Below are positions 8,960 through 17,743 of a stretch of 64,000 nucleotides of DNA, piece after piece (positions within the stretch are counted from its first letter, which is position 1; every line of letters starts with the position of its first letter). The notes under the pieces are model-generated. The model was not told the DNA's origin and made no database searches. It worked only from the letters and a program-made list of their open reading frames with translations. This DNA is from Brachybacterium sp. FME24 (GTDB lineage: Bacteria > Actinomycetota > Actinomycetes > Actinomycetales > Dermabacteraceae). Position numbers and translations under genes: made by a program. Where the stretch lies: contig NZ_JABUXV010000013.1 of NCBI RefSeq assembly GCF_014897705.1, forward strand, positions 58,265 through 122,264. The letters run 5' to 3'.

Positions 8960-10306
8960 TCAGACGTCCGGACGCTCCGTCGTCGCGCGGTAGGCGATAT
9001 CAGGATCCGGGGTCGGGGCACCCGTCGCGTCGTGGACGGATGCCGCCACGAGGGCTGCGCCCTCACCGCTGAGCTCGACCACGAGCCCCGACGCCCGCAC
9101 GGCCTGCTCGAGCCGGTGGATGCGTCGCACGCCGATGGTTCCCCCGGAGGCGAGCACGGTGCCATCCTCCAGGAGGATCCGGTGGCCCGTGACGCGCTGG
9201 CCCTCCGCGAGCCGCTCGACGAGCTCGATGTGGTCGAAGTCCGTCTCCGCACCCAGATCGATACGAGCACTCGACCCGGAGGCTGAGAGGGCACCCGAGT
9301 GAGGGGAGCCGAAGCGCTGCGCGAGCGCCTCTGCGAACTCGTGCACCCGCGCGGCATCGGCCGGATCGATGCGACCCCGGCGGTCCGGCGGAATGTTCAG
9401 GAGCAGGTTGGCGCCGAGCCCGATCGAGCGGTCATGGATCGCCAGCAGATGCGACAGCGACTTGGGCTCCTCCCCCGGCTGCCAGAACCATCCCTTGCGC
9501 AGGGAGACATCGCACTCCGGCGGCAGATAGACCGCCTCACCGGACTCGACGACGTCGACGTCGTAATTGTTGAGATCCGTCGAGGTCGTCACGTACTCCA
9601 CGGGGTCGGCGGCCAGGCCGTCCTCGTTGCCCACCCAGCGAATGGTCGCCGGGCCCATGTTAAAGACCATCGCCTGCGGCTGCAGCTCGGCGGCGAGCGC
9701 GCCGATGGCGTCCCAGTCGTATTCGCGACCTGCGGAACCCGCGCCGTCGAACCACAGCTCGCTCAGCTCCCCATAGTTCGTGCACAGCTCCCGCAACTGG
9801 GCGAGGTAGAACTCGTCGTAAGCGGCGGGCTCCTCGTACTGCGGGGCGTTGCGGTCCCAGGGCGAGGCGTACAGGCCGAGCTTCATCCCGGAGCGGGCGC
9901 AGGCGTCGGCGACCTCGCGCACCACGTCACCCGTGCCGCCCTTCCAGGGCGAGGACGCCACGGAGTAGTCGGTGGTGGCGGTGGGCCAGAGGCAGAACCC
10001 GTCGTGGTGCTTGGCCGTGAGCACCACGTACTTCGCGCCGAGCTCGTGCGCAGTGCGGATCCATTCGTCGGCATCCAGCTCGCTCGGATCGAAGCTCTCC
10101 GGCGTCAGGGTGCCGTCGCTCCACTCCTTCCCGGCGAAGGTGTTGACCCCGAAGTGGAAGAACACCCCCAGTCCGTCGCGCTGCCACGCCAGCTGGGCGG
10201 TGCTCGGGACGAGCGGTCCCTGCTGAGCCTGCTGTGTCTCTGGGTCCTGCGAGACAGGTGTCGTCGCACGAGTGGGCTGCGCGTCGTCGCGCGGAGTCGA
10301 TGCCAT
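8960..10306 (-). CDS. GH29 family alpha-L-fucosidase (second copy)
   Basis: About 448 residues, diverged from the enzyme at 66-1421. The family N-terminal block is GVFFHFGVNTFAGKEW, followed by KHHDGFCLW; the ELWFDGAG strand near residue 187 carries the probable nucleophile Asp. After the catalytic barrel a C-terminal beta region of about 120 residues follows. No export signal is seen. I prefer the ATG at 10306; a TTG four codons earlier is also open, and neither has a strong ribosome binding site. It converges on the ABC operon. Together with the first copy it suggests two fucosyl linkages are handled. Confidence 0.88.
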   Translation of the reverse strand: MASTPRDDAQPTRATTPVSQDPETQQAQQGPLVPSTAQLAWQRDGLGVFFHFGVNTFAGKEWSDGTLTPESFDPSELDADEWIRTAHELGAKYVVLTAKHHDGFCLWPTATTDYSVASSPWKGGTGDVVREVADACARSGMKLGLYASPWDRNAPQYEEPAAYDEFYLAQLRELCTNYGELSELWFDGAGSAGREYDWDAIGALAAELQPQAMVFNMGPATIRWVGNEDGLAADPVEYVTTSTDLNNYDVDVVESGEAVYLPPECDVSLRKGWFWQPGEEPKSLSHLLAIHDRSIGLGANLLLNIPPDRRGRIDPADAARVHEFAEALAQRFGSPHSGALSASGSSARIDLGAETDFDHIELVERLAEGQRVTGHRILLEDGTVLASGGTIGVRRIHRLEQAVRASGLVVELSGEGAALVAASVHDATGAPTPDPDIAYRATTERPDV

Positions 10307-10472
10307 ACGCCCAGTCAATCAAAGATCGGGCCTTTGCAGGAGGATCCGGTGGCCATGTCTCGCAGTCGATGCCGGAGCTCGGAAGAATACCGGTCCTCTG
10401 CGCCCAGACATCGGGCCTCTTGCGCGGCGCACGGTGGAACAGCTCACAGCTGCGCCCGCTACCCTTTCGTCC

Positions 10473-11150
10473 ATGAGTCGATCCGGAGCGCCCGCGGGCC
10501 CGACGCATGTCCCCGCGTGGGTCATGCATATGAACGAGATGATCGAGCACGTCTATCTGGTGCTGCGGATCAACATCGTCTGGACCCTGCTCAGCCTCCT
10601 GGGTCTGATCGTCGCGGGCATCGCACCGGCCGGGGCCGCCGCAGCCGACGCCTTCATCGCCTCGCGGCATGGAGCCTCGGTGAAGGTGCTGCCGCTGATG
10701 TGGGAGAGCTACCGCCGTCAGTTCGTCAGCGCCAACATCCGGATGCTGCCGCTCATGGTGGTCCAGCTCGGCTCGGCATCGATGATCTGGATCCTGCTGG
10801 GCGGGGGCACCGCGGACTCGACGACGGCGGTCGTCCTGTCCGGGATCGCCGTCGTGAGCGCCGCCTGGTCCACGGTCAGCGTCGCCCTGCTGATGACGGT
10901 TCCGCGGGTCCGCCGCCAGGACCTCGTGGTGGCGTGGCGGCTGGCGATCCTCCTCCCCGGCGCCCTGCCCCCGCGCTTCATCGCCCTGATCCTCCTGCTG
11001 GCCGTGTGGATCACCCTGTGCACGTTCCTCTGGCCGATCGCCCTGCTGGTGGGCGCGGCCACGGGGATCGACATCGCCACGACCCTGCTGAGCCGGCGGG
11101 TCGAGCTGCTGCTGGAGGATCTCGAGGCCTCCCGCGCCGTCACGGCCTGA
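10473..11150 (+). CDS. DUF624 (YesL-like) membrane protein
   Basis: A 225-residue membrane protein with about five hydrophobic segments and the DUF624 N-terminal pattern of helix, short loop and ADAFIA-type segment. DUF624 genes are habitually found beside LplABC-type oligosaccharide transporters, as here; their molecular role is not established. The likely start is ATG 10473, with no Shine-Dalgarno sequence. Instead TACCCT (10460-10465) lies exactly 7 bases upstream, so the message may be leaderless. A later in-frame ATG about 16 codons downstream (MNEMIEHVY) is an alternative. Confidence 0.75.
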   Translation: MSRSGAPAGPTHVPAWVMHMNEMIEHVYLVLRINIVWTLLSLLGLIVAGIAPAGAAAADAFIASRHGASVKVLPLMWESYRRQFVSANIRMLPLMVVQLGSASMIWILLGGGTADSTTAVVLSGIAVVSAAWSTVSVALLMTVPRVRRQDLVVAWRLAILLPGALPPRFIALILLLAVWITLCTFLWPIALLVGAATGIDIATTLLSRRVELLLEDLEASRAVTA

Positions 11151-11298
11151 CGCCTCCCGGAGTCGGCAGACGGGCAGGGGTGCGCCCTCTCGCCCGGTCA
11201 ACAAGGGATACCCTGGACGCCACGGCCGCCCCGTCGCGCGCGAGAGTTCACGCAGCGCTCCACGGGTGCGCCTCCCGAGCTAGCTGGAACGGAGAGAC

Positions 11299-12783
11299 AT
11301 GGCAGACCTGGATGTGACCCGTGCGGATGCGGTGCTGATCGGTGGCGGGATCGCGAGTGCCACCATGGCCGCGATGCTCACCGAACTCGAGCCCGACTGG
11401 AACATCGTGGTGCTGGAGAAGCTCGATGCGCTGGGACAGGAGTCCAGTGACGGCTGGAACAACGCCGGCACTGGTCACAGCGCCCTGTGCGAGCTGAACT
11501 ACACCCCGCAGGATGTCGACGGGTCGGTCAGCCCCGCCAAGGCGACCACCATCAATGAGCAGTTCCAGGTCTCCCGGCAGTTCTGGGCCCACCTGGTCGA
11601 GAACGAGCGGATCGGCGACCCCGCCTCCTTCATCCATTCGGTACCGCACATGAGCTTCGTGCACGGGATGGAGAACGTCGACTACCTGCGTCGTCGCCAC
11701 GAGGCGCTGTCCGTGAGCCCTCTGTTCGACCGCATGGAGTTCACCACCGATCATGCTCAGCTGTCCGAGTGGTCCCCACTGGTCACCGAGGGGCGACCGG
11801 TCACCGAGACGATCGCCGCGACCTACTCCCCCGACGGGACCGACGTCGACTTCGGGGCGCTGACCAACCAGATGCTCGACTATTCCGGCCGCGTCGGCAC
11901 CACCGTCTCCACCGGGTCCGAGGTCATCGACCTGCGCCGGATGGGCAAGGACTGGGGCGTCATGGTCCGCTCCACGGCCGATGGCTCGATCCAGGTCCTG
12001 CGCACCCCCATGGTCTTCGTCGGCGCCGGCGGTGCGGCCCTCCCGCTGCTGCAGAAGTCCGGCATCGAGGAGATCCGCGGATTCGGCGGGTTCCCGATCT
12101 CGGGGCAGTGGTTGCGCTGCACCGATCCCGAGACCATCGCCCGCCACGATGCGAAGGTGTACGGCAAGGCTGCCGTCGGCGCCCCACCGATGAGCGTTCC
12201 GCACCTCGATACCCGCTACGTCGGAGGCCAGCGCTCGCTGATGTTCGGCCCCTACGCCGGCTGGTCCCCGAAGTTCCTCAAGAGCGGCAAGTACTCGGAC
12301 CTGTTCGCCTCGATGAAACCGTCGAACCTCACGCAGATGCTCGCTGTCGCCCCGCCCAACCTCGACCTCATGGTCTACCTGGCATCCCAGCTGGCCGCGA
12401 CCCGTCACCAGCGCTTCGAGGCGCTGCGGGAGTACATGCCCGCCGCCCGCGAATCGGAATGGGAGGAGGTCACCGCCGGACAGCGCGTCCAGGTGATCGC
12501 CCCCGACGCCGCCAAGCACGGCGTGCTGCAGTTCGGCACCCAGGTGATCACTGCGGCCGACGGCTCCATCGGCGGCATGCTGGGCGCCTCGCCTGGTGCC
12601 TCCACCGCCACCAGCATCATGCTGGGCATGCTCGAGCGCATGTTCCCCGATCGCATCGAGGGCTGGCGCTCGACCATCACCCAGATGGTGCCGAGCTGGG
12701 GCACCAACCTCTCCGACGACCCCGCGGCCGCGCACCGCTCCCTCGAGCTCACTGCCGCGTCGCTGGGTCTCGAGAAGCACTGA
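11299..12783 (+). CDS. mqo: Malate:quinone oxidoreductase
   Basis: A peripheral-membrane FAD enzyme that oxidises malate to oxaloacetate and passes electrons to quinone. The 494 residues match the family's usual length. The N-terminal nucleotide-binding segment has ADAVLIGGGIASATM, followed by the Mqo-specific GWNNAGTGHSALCELNYTP block; GASPGASTATSIML and MVPSWG occur near the C-terminus. The ATG follows GGAGAGA. It lies 83 bases upstream of lutA in the same orientation, so the two respiratory-chain dehydrogenase systems may be co-transcribed. Confidence 0.96.
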   Translation: MADLDVTRADAVLIGGGIASATMAAMLTELEPDWNIVVLEKLDALGQESSDGWNNAGTGHSALCELNYTPQDVDGSVSPAKATTINEQFQVSRQFWAHLVENERIGDPASFIHSVPHMSFVHGMENVDYLRRRHEALSVSPLFDRMEFTTDHAQLSEWSPLVTEGRPVTETIAATYSPDGTDVDFGALTNQMLDYSGRVGTTVSTGSEVIDLRRMGKDWGVMVRSTADGSIQVLRTPMVFVGAGGAALPLLQKSGIEEIRGFGGFPISGQWLRCTDPETIARHDAKVYGKAAVGAPPMSVPHLDTRYVGGQRSLMFGPYAGWSPKFLKSGKYSDLFASMKPSNLTQMLAVAPPNLDLMVYLASQLAATRHQRFEALREYMPAARESEWEEVTAGQRVQVIAPDAAKHGVLQFGTQVITAADGSIGGMLGASPGASTATSIMLGMLERMFPDRIEGWRSTITQMVPSWGTNLSDDPAAAHRSLELTAASLGLEKH

Positions 12784-12866
12784 ATCGCCCCGGACGTGGG
12801 GCGGATCGTCCTCGCCCCACTCCGGAAGTCCTCGAAGACCCCGAAGACCAGGAAGAAGGCCGTCGG

Positions 12867-13652
12867 ATGCGGATCTCGCTGATGACCACATGCTTGGTGG
12901 ATGTCATGACGCCGGACGTCGCCCGGGCCACCGTCACCCTGTTGGAGCGGCTCGGACATCAGGTCGTGTTCGACAAACGTCAGACCTGCTGCGGGCAGAT
13001 GCACACCAACACGGGGTACTACTCCGAGGCCGCTCCGGTGGTGCGCAGCTTCGTGGACACCTACGAGCCGGCCCTGGAGTCGATCGACGCGATCGTGATG
13101 CCCTCGGGATCCTGCGCCGGATGCGTGCGAGAGCAGCACCAGCTGGTTGCGCAGCACGAGGAGGACAGCGAGCTCGAGGAGCGGGCGGCGGCCGTCTCGG
13201 CGAAGACGTACGAGCTCTCCGAGCTCCTGGTCGACGTGCTCAAGGTGACCGACGTCGGCGCGTACTTCCCGCACAGCGTCACCTACCACCCCACCTGTCA
13301 TTCGATGCGCGTTCTCAAGGTCGGAGCGCGCCCCGTGAAGCTGCTGCGCGGCGTCGAGGGCATCGAGGTCAGGAACCTCCCGGAGTCCGATACCTGCTGC
13401 GGCTTCGGCGGCACCTTCTCGGTGAAGAACGACGCCACCTCCGACGCGATGGTCACCGACAAGGCGGCCAACGTGGTCTCCACCGGTGCCGAGTTCGTGG
13501 TCGCCGGGGACTCCTCCTGCCTGATGAACATCGGTGGCAAGCTGCGCCGCATCGACGCCGCCCCGCGTTCCATCCATCTCGCCCAAGTGCTCGCCTCCAC
13601 CCGTGAAGAGCCCTTCCTCCCGTCCGAGACCATCCTGGGGAGGGCCTCATGA
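12867..13652 (+). CDS. lutA: L-lactate oxidation complex subunit LutA
   Basis: A 261-residue cysteine-rich (CCG-domain) subunit of the LutABC L-lactate dehydrogenase complex. It contains two CCG motifs, TCCGQMHTNTGY near residue 36 and TCCGFGGTFSVKN near 177, plus GSCAGCV. These motifs coordinate an iron-sulfur cluster in the family. The ATG follows GGAAGAAGG. Its stop overlaps lutB by 4 bases (ATGA), indicating translational coupling. Confidence 0.94.
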   Translation: MRISLMTTCLVDVMTPDVARATVTLLERLGHQVVFDKRQTCCGQMHTNTGYYSEAAPVVRSFVDTYEPALESIDAIVMPSGSCAGCVREQHQLVAQHEEDSELEERAAAVSAKTYELSELLVDVLKVTDVGAYFPHSVTYHPTCHSMRVLKVGARPVKLLRGVEGIEVRNLPESDTCCGFGGTFSVKNDATSDAMVTDKAANVVSTGAEFVVAGDSSCLMNIGGKLRRIDAAPRSIHLAQVLASTREEPFLPSETILGRAS

Positions 13653-15235
13653 GCACCGTCGACCTCGGTATCCCATCCGTCCGCCCGCAGCATGCCTCCC
13701 CGTCCTCGAACCTGCGCGGGGAGCAGTCCTTCCCCGACGCCGCGCGTGACGAGCTCGGCAACGAGGTCCTGCGCGGAAACCTCCGTCACGCCACCGCCAC
13801 CATCAACGGCAAACGCGCCTCGGCGGTGCGCGAGGTGCGCGACTGGCAGAAACTGCGCAACGCGGGCAGTGCCCTGAAATGGCAGGTCACCGATCATCTC
13901 CCGGAGCTGCTCGAGCAGCTCGAGGAGTCGGTGACCGCGGCCGGTGGCGTGGTCCACTGGGCCCGCGACGGCGACGAGGCCGGGGAGATCATCACCCGTC
14001 TGGCCCTGGAGCGCGGGGCCGAGGAGGTCCTCAAGGTCAAGTCGATGGCCACCCAGGAGATCGACCTCAACGAGACCCTCGCCCACGCCGGGATCCGGGC
14101 CATCGAGTCCGACCTCGCCGAGCTCATCGTGCAGCTGGCCGAGGACACCCCGAGCCACATCCTGGTACCCGCCATCCACCGCAACCGGGCCCAGATCCGT
14201 GAGATCTTCCTGGCTGCGATGCCGGATCTGGATCCCTCGATCACCGACGACCCGCCGGAGCTCGCCGACGCCGCCCGACGCTTCCTGCGCGAGAAGTTCC
14301 TCGACATGCCCGGGTCCGTCGCGATCTCCGGGGCGAACTTCGCCGTCGCCGACACCGGCACCCTGGTGGTCGTCGAGTCCGAGGGCAACGGCAGGATGTG
14401 CCTCACCCTGCCCAAGACGCTGATCTCCGTGGTCGGGATCGAGAAGATCATCCCGTCCTTCCAGGACCTCGAAGTGTTCCTGCAGCTGCTGCCGCGCTCG
14501 TCGACCGGGGAGCGGATGAATCCGTACACGACGCTGTTCTCGGGCGTCACCCCCGGAGACGGTCCCGAGGAGTTCCATCTCGTCCTGCTCGACAACGGTC
14601 GCAGTGCGGTGCTCGAGGATCCCGAGGGCCGCAGCGCACTGCATTGCATCCGTTGTTCGGCCTGCCTGAACGTGTGCCCGGTGTACACCCGCACCGGGGG
14701 CCACGCGTACGGCTCCACCTACCCCGGCCCCATCGGTGCGATCCTCTCGCCGCAGATGACCGGTATGGACGGGCCGGACGACCCGAACACTTCGCTCCCG
14801 TATGCCTCGAGCCTGTGCGGTGCCTGCTATGACGTGTGCCCGGTGAAGATCGACATTCCCAAGATTCTCGTGCACCTGCGCGCCGAGGACGTCGACCAGC
14901 GCCGCGAGACCAAGGGCGAGTACCACGGCACCTGGGACATGGCGATGAAGGGCGCGAGCAAGCTCATGTCCTCGCCGCGCGCCTACGATGCTGCGGTGCG
15001 ATCTGCCGGGCCGCTGTCGAAGGTGCTGCCGGGCGCGAACATCGGCAAGCTTCCCGGCATCCTGCCGCTGGTGCCCGGGTGGACCGACCATCGCGACCTG
15101 CCCAAGCCAGGGCAGTCCTTCCGCAGCTGGTGGGATGCTCGCGAGAAGGATGCTGCGATGCAGCCGGGCTCCGACGACGACGCCACCGCCCCAGGTGCCG
15201 GCCCCGCGTCCTCCACCACCGAGGAGCAGTCATGA
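13649..15235 (+). CDS. lutB: L-lactate oxidation iron-sulfur protein LutB
   Basis: The 528-residue LUD-domain and ferredoxin-domain subunit of the lactate oxidation complex. Two 4Fe-4S motifs are visible: CIRCSACLNVCPVY near residues 333-346 and LCGACYDVCPVKI near 389-401. It is about 50 residues longer than the Bacillus protein because of a proline/alanine-rich C-terminal tail and N-terminal extension. It is coupled by ATGA overlaps to lutA and lutC. Confidence 0.95.
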   Translation: MSTVDLGIPSVRPQHASPSSNLRGEQSFPDAARDELGNEVLRGNLRHATATINGKRASAVREVRDWQKLRNAGSALKWQVTDHLPELLEQLEESVTAAGGVVHWARDGDEAGEIITRLALERGAEEVLKVKSMATQEIDLNETLAHAGIRAIESDLAELIVQLAEDTPSHILVPAIHRNRAQIREIFLAAMPDLDPSITDDPPELADAARRFLREKFLDMPGSVAISGANFAVADTGTLVVVESEGNGRMCLTLPKTLISVVGIEKIIPSFQDLEVFLQLLPRSSTGERMNPYTTLFSGVTPGDGPEEFHLVLLDNGRSAVLEDPEGRSALHCIRCSACLNVCPVYTRTGGHAYGSTYPGPIGAILSPQMTGMDGPDDPNTSLPYASSLCGACYDVCPVKIDIPKILVHLRAEDVDQRRETKGEYHGTWDMAMKGASKLMSSPRAYDAAVRSAGPLSKVLPGANIGKLPGILPLVPGWTDHRDLPKPGQSFRSWWDAREKDAAMQPGSDDDATAPGAGPASSTTEEQS

Positions 15236-15984
15236 GCGAGTGGGCCGACCAGCGTCCCGCCCACACGCCCGGGATGAGCGCGAAGGACGAGATCCTGGCT
15301 CGTGTGCGCGCGGCGCTGGATGTCCCGCGCCGCGACGAGATCACCGAGGCGCAGGACGTGCCCCGCGCCTATCAACGCGCCGACGACAAGCAGGAGATCT
15401 CCACGGATCGGGCGAAAGTGCGTGACGTGCTCGTCCAGCGGCTCGAGGACTACACCGCCGTCGTCCACCGGACCACCTTCGACGGCGCCCCTGCAGCCAT
15501 CGCGGCAGCCCTGGGCGAGGCCGCACGCGTCATCGTGCCCCCCGGCGTCCCCGCATCCTGGACCGATGATCTCGATCCTGAGGTCACCCGGGACGACGGC
15601 ACGCTCTCGCCCCGCGGGCTCGATGCGATCGACGCAGTCCTCACCGGCTGCCACACCGCGATCGCTCTGACCGGCACGATCGTGCTGCGGGGCGACGACC
15701 TCGGGGGGCGTCGCGCCGTCTCCCTGGTCCCGGACCATCACGTCGTGGTGGTCGAGGCGGAGCAGGTGGTGCTCGGCGTGCCCAAGGGCATCGAGCGTAT
15801 GGGCACCGATCCCGGCGCCGCCTGGACGATGATCTCCGGTCCGAGCGCCACCAGCGACATCGAACTCAGTCGGGTCGAGGGCGTGCACGGGCCGCGTCGA
15901 CTCGACGTCGTGCTCATCGAACCCGCCCCGGAGCCGACCCCCGAGCAGGACACCGATCCACGAGCCCAGGAGCAGACTGCATGA
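15232..15984 (+). CDS. lutC: L-lactate oxidation protein LutC
   Basis: The third Lut subunit, 250 residues, with a LUD (DUF162) domain. The typical C-terminal signature is complete: SLVPDHHVVVVE, then ISGPSATSDIELSRVEGVHG. The ATG at 15232 follows GAGGAG and overlaps the lutB stop; its own stop overlaps the following epimerase gene (ATGA). No lactate permease or LutR-type regulator is nearby. Confidence 0.94.
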   Translation: MSEWADQRPAHTPGMSAKDEILARVRAALDVPRRDEITEAQDVPRAYQRADDKQEISTDRAKVRDVLVQRLEDYTAVVHRTTFDGAPAAIAAALGEAARVIVPPGVPASWTDDLDPEVTRDDGTLSPRGLDAIDAVLTGCHTAIALTGTIVLRGDDLGGRRAVSLVPDHHVVVVEAEQVVLGVPKGIERMGTDPGAAWTMISGPSATSDIELSRVEGVHGPRRLDVVLIEPAPEPTPEQDTDPRAQEQTA

Positions 15985-16946
15985 GCGAGCACGCACCCAC
16001 CGACAGCACCAGCACGCCGGACCCCGGTGCCGCGCGGGACCGTGGCGACCTGTTCACCCTGGTCGCCGGTCCCTATCAGGCCGAGGTCTCCGTCGTGGGC
16101 GCGATCCTCGAGTCGCTCACGATCGCCGGCCGCGATCTGCTCGTGCGCAATCCTGCCCAGGGACCCATGCAGTTCTATCGGGGTGCTGTCGTCGCTCCCT
16201 GGCCCAACCGCATCGGGGACGGGGCCTACACGTGGGACGGCCAGGAGATCCAGGCCGCCCTCACCGAGCCCGAGCGAGGAAACGCCCTGCACGGCTTGGT
16301 CTCCTTCGCACCGTTCACCCCGGTCTCCATCGCCGCGGACGAGATCACCCTGCGCCTCGAACTCTTCCCGAGCCCCGGATACCCGTTCCACCTCCTGTTG
16401 ACGGTCCACCACGCGCTGCACCCGGACTCCGGGCTCACCACCACCGTCGCAGCGCGCAACATCGGCCGCCAGGACGCCCCGTACGGAGTGTGCCCGCATC
16501 CGTATCTCGTGGCCGGACCGGAGCCCTTGGACGAGTGGTCGCTGCAGGTCGACGCGGGCACCGTGCTCACCGTCACCGAGGACCGCCTGCTGCCCACAGG
16601 AACCGAGCCCATCGCACCCGGCAGTGCCTTCGACTTCCGCTCGGCCCGCGTCATCGGCTCGCTGTTCATCGATCATGCCTTCACCGACCTCGGCCGGGAC
16701 CGGCACGACCAGCTGTCGGTCGCCGTCACCGCCCCTGGCGGCACCGGTGTGGAGCTCACGGCCGGTGACAAGTGCGGCTGGCTGCAGGTGCATACCGGAG
16801 ATCGGCCGGAGCCGGAGAACAACCGCCTCGGTCTCGCCGTCGAGCCGATGACCTGTCCCCCGGATGCGTTCCGCAGCGGCACCGACGTGGTGCGCCTGGC
16901 CCCCGGACAGGACCATGAGGTGGCCTGGTCGATCCGGGGCTGGTGA
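15981..16946 (+). CDS. Aldose 1-epimerase family protein
   Basis: A 321-residue galactose-mutarotase-like protein, probably interconverting alpha and beta anomers of a sugar. Family features are the PWPNRIGDGAYTWDG block near residue 75, the histidine in NALHGLVSF near 98-106 and YGVCPHPYLV near 170. Its start overlaps lutC, placing it at the end of the lut operon, an odd partner for lactate oxidation. The actual sugar is unknown. Confidence 0.85.
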   Translation: MSEHAPTDSTSTPDPGAARDRGDLFTLVAGPYQAEVSVVGAILESLTIAGRDLLVRNPAQGPMQFYRGAVVAPWPNRIGDGAYTWDGQEIQAALTEPERGNALHGLVSFAPFTPVSIAADEITLRLELFPSPGYPFHLLLTVHHALHPDSGLTTTVAARNIGRQDAPYGVCPHPYLVAGPEPLDEWSLQVDAGTVLTVTEDRLLPTGTEPIAPGSAFDFRSARVIGSLFIDHAFTDLGRDRHDQLSVAVTAPGGTGVELTAGDKCGWLQVHTGDRPEPENNRLGLAVEPMTCPPDAFRSGTDVVRLAPGQDHEVAWSIRGW

Positions 16947-17039
16947 GCCGCCGCCGAGCCTGAGACCGGCTCCTTCCGGACAGCGTCGCAGCCGGGCCGC
17001 GCGCCGAATCCCGTGCTCGTGCCCCTGCCCCAGCACACG

Positions 17040-17075
17040 CGAAAGCCCGTCGCCAGCAGTGGCGACGGGCTTTCG
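17040..17075. terminator. Bidirectional terminator of the lut operon and lsr2
   Basis: A perfect 15-bp stem (17040-17054 with 17061-17075) with loop AGCAGT sits between converging genes. The stem ends in GAAAG/CTTTC, so both strands offer a short T-run. Confidence 0.9.
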
Positions 17076-17110
17076 TCATACCGGGGATCGGCCCCGGGAA
17101 CGCTGCGCGA

Positions 17111-17443
17111 TCAGTTCGCGTGGGCGTCCTCATAGGCCTTGCGGATGGTGCCCGAGATACGGCCACGGTCCGGAACCTCGTAGCCGGCCTCACGGGCCCA
17201 CTCGCGGATGCGCGCGGAATCGTTCGAACCGCCCGCGCGAGCCCCCGAGGTGCCACGGCTGCGACGGCCACCGACGCGGCGTGCCTTGCGGACCCAGCTG
17301 CCGAAGTCCTCACGGAGCTTCTGCGCGTTGTCCTCGGACAGATCGATCTCGTAGGCGACGCCGTCCACGGCGAAGCTCACGGTCTCGACGGCCTTGTCGC
17401 CATCGAGATCGTCGACGAGCTCCACATAAGTCTTCCGTGCCAT
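17111..17443 (-). CDS. lsr2: Lsr2 nucleoid-associated silencer
   Basis: A 110-residue actinobacterial H-NS-like protein that bridges DNA and silences A+T-rich, often transferred, genes. The N-terminal dimerisation strand region begins MARKTYVELVDDLDG. A basic linker leads to the C-terminal DNA-binding domain with IREWAREAGYEV and the minor-groove-binding RGR. The ATG at 17443 follows GAGGGAG. It has its own promoter (17513-17541) and a terminator, so it is probably monocistronic. Its presence matters for the low-G+C binding-protein gene at 58735-60147, a plausible target. Confidence 0.97.
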   Translation of the reverse strand: MARKTYVELVDDLDGDKAVETVSFAVDGVAYEIDLSEDNAQKLREDFGSWVRKARRVGGRRSRGTSGARAGGSNDSARIREWAREAGYEVPDRGRISGTIRKAYEDAHAN

Positions 17444-17512
17444 AGGGGTACTCCCTCGCTGGTCTGGGTATTTCACGTGTGCGATGTCGGAGTGGCATCG
17501 CAGGCTTCACCT

Positions 17513-17541
17513 AGTATCAGGTGTGCACGCGAGAATATCAA
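17513..17541 (-). promoter_or_regulatory. lsr2 promoter
   Basis: On the minus strand a -35 element TTGATA (17536-17541) is separated by 17 bases from a -10 element GATACT (17513-17518). This predicts transcription starting near 17506 and a leader of about 60 bases before lsr2. Confidence 0.7.
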
Positions 17542-17574
17542 TCAGGAACACACAATCAGTTCCGGACGGTGATC

Positions 17575-17742
17575 CTATTCATCCGCAGCATGCGCTTCTC
17601 GATAATCCTGTTCTGCCTGTCGCTGGGCCTCACGTTCACGTCGATCCGCGCGCAGAATGGCGCGCATCGCGAACCAGAACAGCAGCCCCACTCCGATCGA
17701 CGGCAGCAGCGATCCTGCCTCGTAGAAGAATCCACTGTCCAT
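17575..17742 (-). CDS. Small single-pass membrane protein downstream of lysS
   Basis: A 55-codon ORF starting one base after the lysS stop. The product begins MDSGFFYEAGSLLPSIG and has one hydrophobic helix (about residues 11-30). A charged Arg/Glu/Gln-rich tail (residues 31-55) is probably a cytoplasmic amphipathic or coiled helix. Tight coupling to lysS and a sensible N-out, positive-inside layout argue it is real. I do not recognise a function; small proteins of this type follow lysS in related actinobacteria by my recollection. Confidence 0.75.
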   Translation of the reverse strand: MDSGFFYEAGSLLPSIGVGLLFWFAMRAILRADRREREAQRQAEQDYREAHAADE

Positions 17743-17743
17743 G

